Assembly: GCA_024305745.1 (NCBI GenBank)
Contig: JAHRBS010000013.1
Location: 2,418,001-2,482,000, forward strand
Length of the DNA: 64,000 nt
From: Polyporus tsugae
Taxonomy: Eukaryota; Basidiomycota; Agaricomycetes; Polyporales; Polyporaceae
Direction of reading: 5' to 3'
This document shows, piece by piece, positions 23,551-35,741 of the stretch (position 1 is the first letter of the stretch; every line of letters begins with the position of its first letter). Made by a program: the position numbers and the translations under genes. The notes under the pieces are model-generated. The model was not told where the DNA came from. It made no database searches and saw nothing but the letters and a program-made list of their open reading frames with translations.

Positions 23551-26500
23551 TCATGGCTCCACCGTCAACTCTGCAACGTACGAAACGCCCTCCACTTCCT
23601 GGCTCTCGAGGCATCGCAGGCGGGGGACGAACAGCCCCGGCCGGACGCCCCGCGCGAGTTGTCGCTGAAACCCTTCCCTCTGCATGGCGATCCGCGCAGC
23701 CGCGTCTTGCTCCATCTCTTCGTCTTGCGACGGCAACCTTGATGGTACCTCCCAGTCCCGGATCGCGTCTGCCACATCGCCGCATTTGCTCTTGATGGTA
23801 CTGCCGCTCACCCGAATGGCGTCGGAGCCGTGACCGGGGCTTGAGCTTGAGGCACACGCACTCGCACTCTCACCTGGACCCTTCTTAGACGTCGGCCGGT
23901 GTCGCTGTTCACGCACGCGTTCGCGCTCTTTCCTCGCCTTGTACGACGGCGAGACGAAGTGGGCTGGGACGGCCTTTGCGAGGCGTTCGGCGATAGTCAG
24001 TCGTTCCATGCGCGCGTCTTGTCTGCTCTTGTCCTTGCCCGTGGCCGTCGACTTCGCCTTGGACGCCAGATGTGGATGGTGGGCCCTCGAGCTCGAAGGC
24101 GTGCCTGAATGACCAGTCGCGGCCGTCGCCTTCGAGGACGATACCGAGAATGGATACGCACGGACTTCAGCCGTTCTTGACGTCGCCGTCACAGATACCG
24201 CTATCGCACCCATGATCCGCGGAGCGGAAGAAGGAATGTTGACGCCCTCCGTGCTTGCGATTTCGACTTCGATTTCCCGCTGTTCCTGGACTGATGTCCG
24301 TCTTCCTGTGCTCCCTGCGGCGTCGGACATGGCCTGCGGCCCTGGCCAATTGGGTGCGGGAACCCCCTGGGACGTAGTTGAGTTTGCGGAGGTCCTCGAG
24401 GTTGGAAGGGTCTTGCTGTCGAGGCGTCGTCGCTTGGCGTTGCTGGAGGTGTCCATGTCGCCGTCATCGGCGTCGTCGTCCGCGGTAGCCGAGTGTACCC
24501 TGGGCCGTTTACGTAGGTTGCGCAAGTCGAGAAGTGGGCCCGGGCTTCCGTGTGGCGGAGAACTGGCAACTGCGGTCACGCTGTTGGGAGAAGCCTCTGT
24601 CGGGCGTACATGCTTCGGAAAGATTGCGGCGGCGGGGGCGAGGAGCGGGATGGGTGCATGGCCGCGTTCGCCCTTGGCCATGCCTTTGCCTTTGACTGGG
24701 AATGGAAGGCGTCTTGCGTTAGTTTCCGGGGTAGGGATAGCGACCGCCTTGCGTTTCCTGGCGGTGGAGAGTTCGAAAGGCGAGCTGAGTGTCGTCGCGC
24801 GACGGGGGGTCCGCGGCTTCTCGTTCGCATCTGCCGCGGAGACGTCGTGGGTCTGTGTTCGACCTCGTGGCGTCTGCGGATCCTCTGGGGGTGGTGATGA
24901 GGATTTGAGCCAGTGTGACAGGTTCTGTGAGCCGCGCTTCGACGTCGGGGTGAGTGGCATATCGCTCGGCAGGCGCACGATCTGAGAGGGGCCCGCCACA
25001 GGCTGTTGAGCAATTGGGGACGAGGGCAGCGAGGAGGACGTCATGTCTGCGTTCAAGACCGCGTACGAGTGTGACTTTGGGGGAGTACCGGCCTGATCTC
25101 CAAAGAAGAAAATGGCTAGGGCCTCGTGCTTGTCCTCGTGGTCGTCATCGTCCGTCTCGGAGTCAGGTTCTGGGGACCGTAGGGCTTTGGGGACGGAAGG
25201 CTGCTGAATGCGGGCCATCGCAGCTTCGGACTGCTCGATAGTTGCCCTACCTTGAAAGACTTGCTTTTGTTCTGGGGCGGCATTCGCGGGTGGAGGAGAC
25301 GAGCGCGGTGGCTTGGTACTACTCCCTGCATCTTTACGGCGTACAGGTTCTGGAATCTTCATGGCGGGGGGACGGTAGCATCCGTCGAGGATCTGCTCGA
25401 CGATCCTGCGCTGGGAGCTCGGGAGGTATTGCTTCATTACCGATAGCTTCCGGCGCATACGACCGCTGTCTGCCCACTTCTCGGCAACGTCGCGCGCACC
25501 TTCACCTTCGAGGTTCTTGAACGCTACGTCCTCACCTTCCGTACCGGATCGCACCCCCACGTCAAGGTCGCTGAAATCCACTGAGGGTGTCGCTACGCCC
25601 CAGTCATCGGAGGTAGTTTCGGCGAGACAGCCAGCGAACATGCCTTCGATGCAGGCTGCATCCAGTCCTCTCAGAGCCGGGTCCAGAGTATTTGGCACCA
25701 CACGTCGAGGCTTGAACAGCGAGACAAACCTGCGCAGCTCCGGAAGGGTGGAATGTCGCGCAAGTGGCACAAGCTGCAATCCATGACCGTTCAGTTCTGA
25801 CCCCGCACGTAGATATGTGTATGTCCTCACCAGCACGTTGACCTCCTTTCCCCTCTGCAGTTGTTCCCTCGTATCTTGAAGGTATTTCTGCCATGACTGG
25901 ATGTCCATGTTGACCGGGTTGACGTATACTACATGGTGGCCGCCAGGCGTATGGGATTCGCGCCCATGGACCCGAACATGTTCGCATCGCTCGAACCGCT
26001 CGCATGCGTGGAAGCGGGTCGCGGATTCATCTCTGGTGATGATGGAACGGAGGAATGGGTCATTCGAGAGGTGAGCATATACGGAATGCTTATATCGGTC
26101 AACGTGCATCTGGGGAAGCTGTGAGCCTATAGCAACTTGACAATGCAAAGCACAGAGATGACATACCTTCGTGCCGAACTTCCTGGCAACTTCCTTGTAG
26201 ATCTCCTCGTATCCCCAGGTCCATACGTTGAGGAAGAAACGTGTGCTTTGTGGGTACAACGCCATGAGCGACGTTAGTGCTACTGCGGCCTCGGCCTGCT
26301 CGGTGAACCTATGCGTCGATGATCTGTGTTCATGGGTTATAGATTGCCTCACGCACCTTGGGTGGCACTTCGTAGTTGTTGAGCAGACAAGCTGTGTCAA
26401 GATAGATGGCGTCGAGCGTCGGCAATAGGTCGATAGAAGACGAGGATCGTGAATCGCGAATATAACGGTGGATGAAGGAGTTGTGCTTGAGGGACTCGAG

Positions 26501-27149
26501 AAACCACGTTTCGGCCCTGAAGTCCCCAGTATGCAGCACCGCCCCCTTCGAGCCCTCCACGAGGAACCTAGTTATGTACCATAAAGCTTAAACGACGGGA
26601 ACCGACGATAGCCGAGTGGAGACTTACATAACGGCGCCTGGGCAGTGGTTAGCATCAAGCAGAGTGATTGTAACTTCTTCTTCGTCACTGAGAGTGAATC
26701 GTGTTGGAATGTGCATATGGGTGGCTCGCTATATGCGCATTCAGAGGTGAGCGAAGATGTCGTTATTTGATCCACAAAAAGCGCACCAGAAGATCCCTCG
26801 AGCCTGTATAATCCACGCCCCCGTCCTCCATTCGCTGTGGCTCGACCTTTAGGTGGGCGAACGCCCGTACGTTCTCCGCACGGAGTTCCGCATCACGCAA
26901 CGCCCGTTCTGCATACACTTCATGGCGGAGCAGCATCTCCTTTGCGTCGTGAGAACACACGATTGTTTGTCCAAACGACCGGGCAGACAGGCCCATGAGA
27001 TGGTCGGTATGGGTGTGTGTCAGAAGGTAGAGACTTGCGGTCTTCTCTCTTCCCGAGAAGGTATGCGTTGATGATGATGGGTCGGCGAAGTCGTCCACGC
27101 GGACTGGGTATGGGGGAATGAAAGCGTTATGTGGTGTTCCTTGGGGCAT
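23551..27149 (-). CDS. Artemis/SNM1-type DNA repair nuclease
   Basis: Six exons: 27149-26787, 26728-26628, 26567-26357, 26295-26167, 26118-25831 and 25773-23551; 1104 residues. The first 400 residues are a metallo-beta-lactamase/beta-CASP nuclease: HTHTDH (45-50; motif 2, HxHxDH), DANHCPGAV (146-154), HTGDFRAE (167-174) with the metal-binding Asp, and a beta-CASP part (ALTSLMALYPQSTRFFLNVW). DANHCPG and HTGDFR are shared by the SN1A/Pso2 and SNM1C/Artemis branch; the arrangement with PVRVDDF before the HTH motif and a long disordered tail fits Artemis, which opens hairpins and trims ends in non-homologous end joining. Residues 400-1104 are low complexity, in one 2.2-kb exon. Branch assignment (Artemis rather than Pso2) is likely, not certain. 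Confidence 0.88.
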
Positions 27150-27718
27150 GGTGACTCTGGCGAGAAAATGGGGTCGTTTATAACGACTTGAAGGGGTGTG
27201 TTGTGCGGGTGGCTCCCTAGGAACGGGGCTATCCTGCAGCACAAGGGTGCTGTAGTCTAGAGAGATGCATTTATGAGTACGGGAATATGGGACCAAGCTT
27301 GATATGCTTGTTGCGATAGACATACTGATACTGATGTACAACCAAGCGTAGCCAAATACCTTTGGTTCTGATGTGTTTTAGGTTGGTCGGGAGGTGGTAA
27401 TAGGTATCGGGTCGGCTTTGAGTTGGCGCACCGGGAAAGAGAACAGAGAAATAAAGTTAAGAATAAAAACGCAAGCTAGCCACAGGTACCGGAGTGCCCT
27501 CAGCCCTTGGTCTTGAAGATGGGCGCATGCGACAGAGACACTCAGGCTGGAGACAAGCCTGCAGGTGGCTTCGTTGAACCTCTCGCCGACGCGCCAGCCC
27601 GTCGCGTGACCGTGCGTCACCGTCACCGGTCATGTGCATTCATGTCACACCATTGTGTCACAGCCGAGCTCGCTACAGCCCCCTCGGAGCGGGCATCCAA
27701 GCCATCCCAAAACAAACA

Positions 27719-28170
27719 TCCAGTGAGTCCGATGCAGCAGTCGTGTATGGTGGTACAATGGCTGATACAGATGTCTCATACCGAAACCGTCCACTCGGCA
27801 CCGTGGACGGTGTGAGGGGTTTGGTACGAACCTAGATACAGACCAACTCAATCCCGTGTGTGACCTGGCCGCTCAATTAGGGTTTTGGTGTCCTCACATG
27901 AGCCCGCAGCACCGTCTTATAACCGCTCTCTGCGCGCCGCTGGAGGCTTCTGTCGTCAATGGCGCTCCGATTGCCTCGCCGTCCTTATATCCAAGACCCT
28001 ACGCGAGAACAGTCGATGGCGAGATCTGGAAAAAGGATGGTGAATTGAGATGCACCCTTCCAGCGAGGCAGTGCGATTGGACTCGGAGTTTTGTATTGAA
28101 ATATTGAAGCTCAGTCCGTCATCCTTTCCCCAATTTGCAGTAACACTTTCACTGACTCCCACTGACCGGG
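27719..28170 (+). repeat. P450 upstream repeat, copy 1
   Basis: Upstream segment of P450 B that recurs, diverged, at 30497-30840. Matching blocks in the same order: GTGAGTCCGATG/GTGAGTCCAATG, CCGCTCAATTAGGG/CCGCTCAATTAAGG, TCACATGAGCC/TCACATGAACC, ATCTGGAAAAAGGATGG/ATCTGGCAAAGGATGG and GACCGGGATT/GACCGAGATT. Read as the 5' flank carried along in the P450 tandem duplication. Confidence 0.6.
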
Positions 28171-28195
28171 ATTAGGGGATGCACGTGGTGGGCTA

Positions 28196-28203
28196 CTATA
28201 AAA
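28196..28203 (+). promoter_or_regulatory. TATA element of P450 B
   Basis: CTATAAAA about 55 nt before the start codon of P450 B, preceded by a GCACGTGG E-box-like site. Called by position and sequence only. Confidence 0.5.
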
Positions 28204-28256
28204 CACCGTGGGATCCCGACATCAACTTCGTCTTGCTCACAACGACGCACACCGGT

Positions 28257-30347
28257 ATGGACTCGCCTCGAAGCATATTGACCTTCCCCCTTGTGGCAGT
28301 CATCCTGTTATTGGTGAACCTCTACCAGAGACGTTCTCGTCTTGCAGCTCGTTCTCATGGGTATCCACTCCCGCCCGGCCCTCCTGGTCTTCCTATCCTC
28401 GGCAATCTCTTAGACATTCCTAAGGACCTACCTTGGCAAGGTTATCGGGATCTCAGCACGCGATACGGTACGTCTTATTGCCTACGACATTCAGGAAAAA
28501 TTGCTGACCGGAAGCCTTCCGCCAGGGAACATCATCTCTTTGCAAGTGATGGGTCAGACCATCATCGTCATTGAAGACTTGAAGATGGCGATTGAACTAC
28601 TCGAGAGACGCTCCGCCATCTATTCATCTAGGCCGTCCTCGAACATGATCATTTTGTGAGTTTCCATCTTGCATTCCAGGGCGCGGACCTGATCTTTGCC
28701 AGGTCTGGATGGAATCAGTCGCTCCCACTAATGCCCTACGGCCAGTGGTGGCGACGTCATAGACGCATGTTTTGGCAGAGTTTTCATCCCGGTGTAGTTT
28801 CGAAGCAGTTTCCTCTGCAAGAGGATACGGTTCGGAAGCTGCTTTCGAGACTCCTCGCTACCCCTGAACACTTCTCGGAACATGTTCGCTAGTGAGTCCG
28901 GCGATGGCACGCATGGCACATTGCAGAATCTGAACTTTCCGCAGCACTCTCAGCGCCGCAATGGTAAAATCAACTTATGGGCTCAATATCGCGGAAGAGG
29001 ACGACAAGTATATCGCTGCTGCTGAGGCTGGAAGTGCTACGAACGATCTGCTCATCAGCGGCCCCACTGCGTTGGAACTCATCCCCTTGTATACCTTCGA
29101 CTTTATTCCTCAATGGCTGCCTGGTTTCGGCATCTTGCGTCGTGTGAAGAAGGGCCGAGAGGCAGTCGACAATGCTCGATTAATGCCCTGGGCGGACGGG
29201 AAGGCGTTTATGGTGAGGATGAATAGTGTTATTCCGTTGACGCATTTCCTGGCTACTCACGCTTAACCCTTTCTGCGCCATCCAGATGACGGGCGAAGCT
29301 CCATCCAGCCTCGTGTCTGCGATTGTCGAAGAGCTATCTCATCTAGATGGTGAATCCGCTGCTGCTCAAGAGGAAGTAGCGGTGAACGTGGCTGCTTCTG
29401 CCTATACAGGTAAGTACTGACATTTTCCTGACAAGTACTTGTCGCTAATGCTTTCGAGCAGCCGGTGTCGAAACAGTACGTGAAATAGCGCATGATTCAT
29501 GAATTATCACTGAATAGGACTCAACAGTTACACTCAGCCATCACTGCCTTCCTACTCGCCATGTCTTTGTATCCTGACGTGCAAAAGAAAGTGCAAGCAG
29601 AGCTCGAGAGTGTCGTTGGTCCAAGCCGACTGCCGGAATTTGGGGACTACGACTCGCTCCCATACACGAAGGCAACTGTGAAGGAGGCCTTACGATGGCA
29701 TTCAGTTGCTCCGATGCTCGTTCCCCGCACCACTGTCGCAGATGACGTGTACAATGGCTACTTCATCCCTGAGGGCAGTATCGTCATGGTGAACGCTTGG
29801 TACGAAATCGCCACCCTGCCCCGCCTATGTTCTCCGCTGACCACTCTCATAGGGCCACCTTCCAAAACCCTGACATATATCCAGAGCCCAGTAAGTTCAT
29901 ACCGGAACGATTTCTCGAAGGTGACGATCTGCGCACAGCAGGAAGTATAGACCCTATGACAATTGTATTTGGCTATGGTCGACGGTATGTGATCTACTTG
30001 TGTATCGTTCGTTCATTTGCGTTGTCTCTAGCCCGGCTCATTCCTCTCCTTAGGATCTGTCCAGGGCGCTATCTCGCAGACGTAACCATGTTCCTCTACA
30101 TCGCATCAGTCTTACACACCTTCGACGTCACGCCGCCGCTCGACGAGAATGGCAACCCAATCCGGATCGAACCCCGCGCTACGACTGGAATTTCGTCGTG
30201 AGTGTACCAAAAGCTCGTGATTAGCGCTTTACCCTAAATCTGTACAGGAACTTGGTGGACTGCAGGTGCCAACTCAAGCCTCGCTCACCGAGTGCAGAGT
30301 CCTTGATACGAGGGTATCATGGAAAAGATGCGGGAATGTCTAGATAA
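28257..30347 (+). CDS. Cytochrome P450 monooxygenase B
   Basis: Ten exons: 28257-28467, 28526-28655, 28703-28891, 28945-29212, 29286-29409, 29462-29475, 29528-29799, 29853-29984, 30054-30197 and 30248-30347; 527 residues. Same layout as P450 A: membrane anchor (ILTFPLVAVILLLVNLY), hinge PLPPGPPGLPILGN, C helix PYGQWWRRHRRMFWQ, I helix AGVET (308-312), EALR (365-368), FIPERF (418-423) and haem loop FGYGRRICPG with Cys449. Glu replaces the usual Asp in the I helix, and Leu follows where Thr is usual, so the proton-relay Thr position is not canonical. Exon lengths match P450 A almost exactly, including the 14-nt exon, which shows recent common descent. Likely endoplasmic reticulum; substrate unknown. 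Confidence 0.93.
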
Positions 30348-31553
30348 ACGGTAGTGGCTGCGCAGGTAGCCTTGCAGCTTTCCTCGGTCCTGGATCGTCA
30401 TTGGGACTATTTAATGACTGGTTCACATGCACAACCATGCCGCCGAGTCTGCTCGCAGTGGCCTTTCTACTTACGGTTCAAGCTGTCCCGTAACAGACTC
30501 TGTGAGTCCAATGTAGCAACTGTGCACAGGGTGGCACAGATTGAACTTCCGCACAGAACGCAGCCTCGCCGCTCAATTAAGGTTCCGGTGTTGCGGCCGT
30601 TCTCACATGAACCAGCGGCATCTTCGGTCTCTCTTCGCATGTAAAGCCATGCGTAGGAAGAGACGGCGAGAATTCGTTGTGAGACTACATTCCTCATTGC
30701 AAATCTGGCAAAGGATGGCGGAACGAGATGCGTCGGAGGGCTGGCTTCAATGACGTCGCAAAACAAGTTCGGTCCGCCTTCCTTTTCTGAATTTGTAGCA
30801 GCATACTTGCCGACCGAGATTCACGCTTGCTTTCCTCAGGCCATAGCCGATCACGGCGGGACCGCATAGTGTAAGTAATAGAGCTTCTTATCATGGAACG
30901 ACCGTTGGGCCACGCATCGGGTGGCAATCGGATCTGGTGTCTAGAGGTCCAAGGCTGGCATATGAATCTACAACTAGGAGGAGATTGGAACAATGCCTAC
31001 GGACTTGGTTTGGTCCGAGATACCAGTTCCAGTTCTCTCATCAGTTTGAAGATTTGAAGCTTTTGTCTCGGTGACACATCCCCGATTCTGTGGAACATAG
31101 AAGCAACATGGAAGCCTTCCGGGTCGGCATGCAGCGGTACGTGAACCGCTCAGAAATCAGCTTTATCAACGAGTTGTCAACATCTTCAGGTGGTACTATT
31201 GCAGTTTTCATCCTTGGCACGCCACCGTCAATTTTATTGCCGAACGGTATTCAGAACATCCGACTCCTAATAAGTTGGACGACCAGTGCATCATGTCTAG
31301 CGATGGGCGTGAACGGATGGACGGTGGACGAGCTTCTAGCGTCAGCACCGCAAGTCGCTCTGCCGAAGCCACCGCACAATACCCGGTGAGAAACGTCGTC
31401 CGCTTCTTTGACAGACAGGATGCTGTCCCGTGCACAATGCTCGTATTGAATAAATACCTCCCAGGGGCTACTGGGAAATCAAGCCCTCTCCTCTTCAGCT
31501 AGGTTCTCCCCGCCTCACTGCGACAACTCACTTTCACCGCCGAATTCTGGGAT
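30348..31553. other. Spacer between P450 B and C
   Basis: Begins with the second copy of the P450 upstream repeat (30497-30840); the following 700 nt hold no recognisable exon and end in the promoter of P450 C. Confidence 0.5.
30497..30840 (+). repeat. P450 upstream repeat, copy 2
   Basis: Diverged copy of 27719-28170. It lies about 700 nt before P450 C rather than directly before it, so the original promoter of P450 C was probably displaced or rebuilt by an insertion or rearrangement between 30840 and 31554. Confidence 0.55.
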
Positions 31554-33652
31554 ATGGAGCCATCTTCGAATACCGTTTTATTCTTTGCTCCACTTACTCT
31601 GGGTATCGCAACCATTTACATCTACTGGGCGGTATCATCTGGCCGCAGCACGTCTATCCACGGTCCCTTACCTCCGGGCCCTTCGCCTCTTCCCCTTATC
31701 GGTAACCTTTTCAACATCCCAAAGGTTTCACCTTGGGTTGCCTATCGGGAGCTCAGCAAACAGTATGGTACGTCGTCGGCTGTCATACATATATCATACC
31801 AGCCTGACAATCAAGATACGCTCAGGTAAACTCTTGACGTTAAAAGCGTTCGGCCAAGTGCTTATCATCGTGGACGACGCTGAAGTTGCCGTGGAACTAT
31901 TGGAGAAGCGCTCGGCCATTTACTCTTGCAGACCGGAATCCTCTATGGCTGCTCTGTAAGTCGGATGGCTGATCCTTTCAATCTTCAGCTTATCGGTACA
32001 ACTGCACACATCATACAGGGTAGGGTGGGAGTGGAACTTTGGGTTCTTCCCCTACGGGCAGCAGTGGCGCCGCTACCGCCGTGTATTTTGGCAACACTTC
32101 CACCTCGGGGCCGTATCAAAACACAATCCTCATGTCGGGAAAGGTGCGGCCATGCTACTGTCGAGGCTCACCAAAGATTCCACAAAAATTAGCGACCATA
32201 TTCGCTAGTGAGCGATGTTCCCTCCTGACACGCTCCCTTACGACGACTCACGCGGCACTTGACAGTTCAATAGGTGCCATCGTCTTAGGGATGACGTACG
32301 GGATACAAGTTGCAGAGGAAAACGACAAGTACCTCAACATTATGGAAGATGGAACTGCGACCGGGGAACACCTGGTCTCGGGTACATCCATCCTTCATTT
32401 TATTCCCGTACTCGCTCGGCTGCCGACGTGGTTGCCGGGCACCTCATTTCTTCGGACTCTGGAACGCGGTCGTGAAGCAGTTCGGCAATTGCGAACCGTT
32501 CCTTGGAACGACGCGAAGCACGGCATAGTAGTGAGTATCACGCAATTGCGGTTAACCTTAACGATGCGAATCTGCACAGGAAGAGTATGACCCAAATAAC
32601 ATCGCGGCTTCGATCCGGGAGCAACTGTCGCAGTTACCCAGCAAGACATCAATTGAAGAGGAGGAAGTTGCCCTGAGCGTCTGCGCTGCGATTTACTCCG
32701 GTGAGTGAACGTAGCGCATGGCAGCTCTTAAACCTTTCTCATGTGCTCTTCCCGCAGCCGCTTCCGATACGGTAAGTCAATCTTTGTCAACTTCACCGTC
32801 AACTCATTTGTCAGGACTCGGGGAACAGACAGCATCCGCCCTATGCGGCTTCATCATAGCCATGGCGCTCCATCCGAACGCGCAGAGGAAGGCTCAGGCC
32901 GAGTTGGATGCCGTTGTCGGCCCCAGTCGCCTTCCCGAGCTTGATGACATGGACAAGCTGCCCTACGTCAATGCCGTTATCAAAGAGGCCTTACGATGGC
33001 ACCACCCCACGCCTCTAGGACTACCGCATGTGACGACGTCCGACGACGAGTACTCCGGGTACTTTATCCCCAAAGGCAGTGTTATCCTAGTGAACCTATG
33101 GTACAAGAGGAAAGCAGATTGCGTGCATGTGTGACGTTGACCAAATATGAATGCGCAGGTCTATCTTCCACGACGAAAAGATGTACCCGGAACCAGAAAA
33201 GTTCATGCCGGAGCGGTTCCTCCAAGATGGCAAGCTGAATTACTCCGTAATCAGGGACCCCGCACGGATCGGGTTCGGGTTCGGTCGACGGTGCGTCAGC
33301 TGCAAACACAGCCGCGGCGACGTTCGGAGGACTCACGCAATGTATCCTATTTTACCAGCATTTGTCCCGGGCGGCACCTTGCGGAATCTATGTTATTCAC
33401 CTTCGTCTCGTACATCCTACACGTCTTCGACATCACGCCTGCACTCGACGACAATGGCCAGCCAATACAGCTCGAACTCCGTCAAACTTCAGGTGTTATT
33501 TCGTGAGTCACTTCAAACCTGAGATTGTGCGGATCGGCTTCTCACCTTGGTCTCTCAGACACGTCGAAGATTTCCGGTGCACGATTAAACCTCGTTCTGC
33601 CAGTGCAGAGGCGCTGATACGCGGCTGTGGCATTGGGGCCACCTCGAGTTGA
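31554..33652 (+). CDS. Cytochrome P450 monooxygenase C
   Basis: Ten exons: 31554-31767, 31826-31955, 32019-32207, 32266-32530, 32580-32700, 32758-32771, 32829-33100, 33159-33290, 33359-33502 and 33559-33652; 524 residues. Anchor at about 8-28, hinge PLPPGPSPLPLIGN, C helix PYGQQWRRYRRVFWQ, I helix AASDTT (307-312), EALR (364-367), FMPERF and haem loop FGFGRRICPG with Cys448. Unlike A and B it keeps the canonical acid-Thr-Thr in the I helix but has Ala where the Gly normally sits. Exons 2, 3, 6, 7 and 9 are the same length as in A and B. A weak TATA-like ATAAATA lies about 100 nt upstream of the start. Substrate unknown. Confidence 0.93.
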
Positions 33653-34663
33653 GATTGAATTGTATTATTTATTTGTAGAAGAATGCATAGAAAGCACAGC
33701 CCAGATCTTCTGGGCATTGAGATGCGTATCCATCGCTGGGTTTACGGAGGACGATGAGCAGCAGGTCTGTCTGACAAGCGTAGCACCTGCCTTCAAACTT
33801 GAGGCCTGAGGACCCGTCCGTAGACGTACGTACCTCAAACTGAGGCTTCCCAGTTCCAGACCCAACCCGGCCTGTTCGGTTAGGCCTGACTGTTCATTGT
33901 GAACTAGTCGTGAACTGTTGCTCGAAGGTTGAACGTTGCAGTTTCAACCCAACGGCTAGGACTCGCGTTCAGTTGGATCTTCCCTCAGCGGCGAAGCGTC
34001 CGAATCCGCAGTGACCATCTCCGTCAGTTCAACGCGAGCATGTCAATTGCACGAACAGGATTGGCTGCTGTAGAGGCTCGGCTTGTTCCACTTGAGCAGA
34101 AATAGCTTTCAGCCGCAAAACACGCCGAAGACGTGGCTGGAGATGGACATCGGCTCAGGTGGCTGCAGCCTGCATGCGCAGGGCAACTTGAGCTGCAGGG
34201 CGCTCCGAAGCAGGCTTGTCACGGTGGCGCAGAAAACAAGTACAAGACTCGGCCTTCGACCAGTTCATTCATACTATTTGGACTGTTTCTGCGATAAGGA
34301 AAGGCAATTGGGGCGACAATGCGTGCGACATGCGAAGAACGTGCATGCCCTCCCTGGTCGGTCACTGGCGTCGGAACAAGAGACGCTGCCCGATTTGGGA
34401 TGCGGGGACGCGGGGGCGCCAGGCGGTCGCCACACTGCGGAGGTTTCACCATGACCTCTGCCCCTCCTTCGCCCTATCCTCCCTTGTGCCCCCTCGTCTC
34501 TTCCAGAGCCTCGACAACCTCCAGCTACGCCGACGCCGGGCCTGGATACTAGAAGAACAAGACTGTCATTCTTCTACTGCGGCCCATTCGGACGGACCGG
34601 CAGCCAGTCCCCGGTTCAGTACCGTGACCACCTTCTTTTGCCCAGTGTACGCCTACGCTCGCC
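33653..34663. other. Intergenic, nothing recognised
   Basis: About 1 kb between P450 C and the secreted-protein gene. Short open frames only; none resembles a family. Confidence 0.4.
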
Positions 34664-35741
34664 ATGCTCGTCGCCGCAGTCCAGATACACACTCTCTTCG
34701 CGCTTGGTGTGTTCTCGCTATTTTTCGGTTGCACATATGCCCTTTCTGCCCCTGCTCCGAGGCATGTCGATGGTCAAACACCCTTGGTTCCATCCCATGG
34801 CCACCAGAAACACATGCACGGAGCATTGCCACCGTTGAGGAACACGGTCGGTTGGGTGGACCCTCGGCTCAATGGAGGACAGTTCCTTGATGTACGTCTC
34901 CGTCCCCTGTCTACGCTTCTCCGACCCACAAGCCGTCTATCTCATCACAGTATACCACCGATACACTTGGCGAACCGTTGAACATCATTATCTCATCCGA
35001 GTCCGATCCTGACATCCTTACGGAGTCCGGGATGCAGACCTACATCAAGTGCGTTCGCTCCTGCGCTTTTTATGAGTGGCGCAGCTTACCGTCAATGCAC
35101 CTTGACCTAAATACAGGTCCATCGGCTTCAGCAGGGAGTGTCTCGGGCTGCATTACGGTCACATACACGAGGCAGATCTCGGTGACGGCCTTGGACGCAA
35201 GCCGGAGCAGTTCCTCGGTCGCCAGCACTACTTCCCCATCATGGGTACCTGCTGGGAGTCCATTCGCGGTGGGCACCACTTCCGTGCTTGGCGGCAGAAC
35301 GGCACGGAGGCTGACAGCGGGGCATGGTTCCTTGGGTACGTACCCTTACTCAAATGCACGCATGTTTTTTCTCCGAGGCGAAGGCTGGCGCTGATAGACT
35401 CGGGCTATTCGTCATGCATTCCTTGACGCTTTTCTTGCACTGCCTGCAGAGCATCCGAGGAAATGGACTCCTCCAAGAACCACATGATCGTCGACGATGG
35501 CTATAACCGCGGGCGGAACTACATCGTCACGCGCGCGACTGCAGGAAGCCACTGGCGTAGCACGTGGTGGAAGGCAGAAGTCGAATGGCAAGATGGCTTG
35601 CTCGAGAGCGGAAACCAAGGTCCGTACAGTTTCAGCTTTCTTCTCGGCACAATTGTCCCATGTGGAATGACGACTATAGGCGTTAATCATGGCATCGAGC
35701 AAGACGGGCTGGTCGCCATACTGACCGTCCACCGCCTCTAA
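34664..35741 (+). CDS. Secreted protein of unknown function, conserved in basidiomycetes
   Basis: Five exons: 34664-34891, 34951-35048, 35117-35335, 35450-35619 and 35704-35741; 250 residues. The N-terminus (MLVAAVQIHTLFALGVFSLF) is a classical signal peptide, probably cut near residue 27 (YALS/APAP). The mature part is compact and folded-looking: NTVGWVDPRLNGGQFLDYTT, EPLNIIISSESDPDILTESG, CLGLHYGHIHEADLGDGLG, GTCWESIRGGHHFRAW, NHMIVDDGYNRGRN and a C-terminal LVAILTVHRL. I have the impression that proteins with this GLHYGHIHEADLGDG pattern are widespread in mushroom-forming fungi without a function; I cannot check. No transmembrane segment after the signal peptide and no clear GPI signal, so extracellular or wall-associated. 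All five exons join in phase. Confidence 0.85.

Larger units (their letters stand above)
27150..28256. other. Promoter region of P450 B, partly duplicated downstream
   Basis: No coding exon. 27719-28170 has a diverged copy at about 30497-30840, downstream of P450 B. Shared blocks include CCGCTCAATTAGGGTTT, CTCACATGA and ATCTGGAAAAAGGATGG. Confidence 0.55.
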
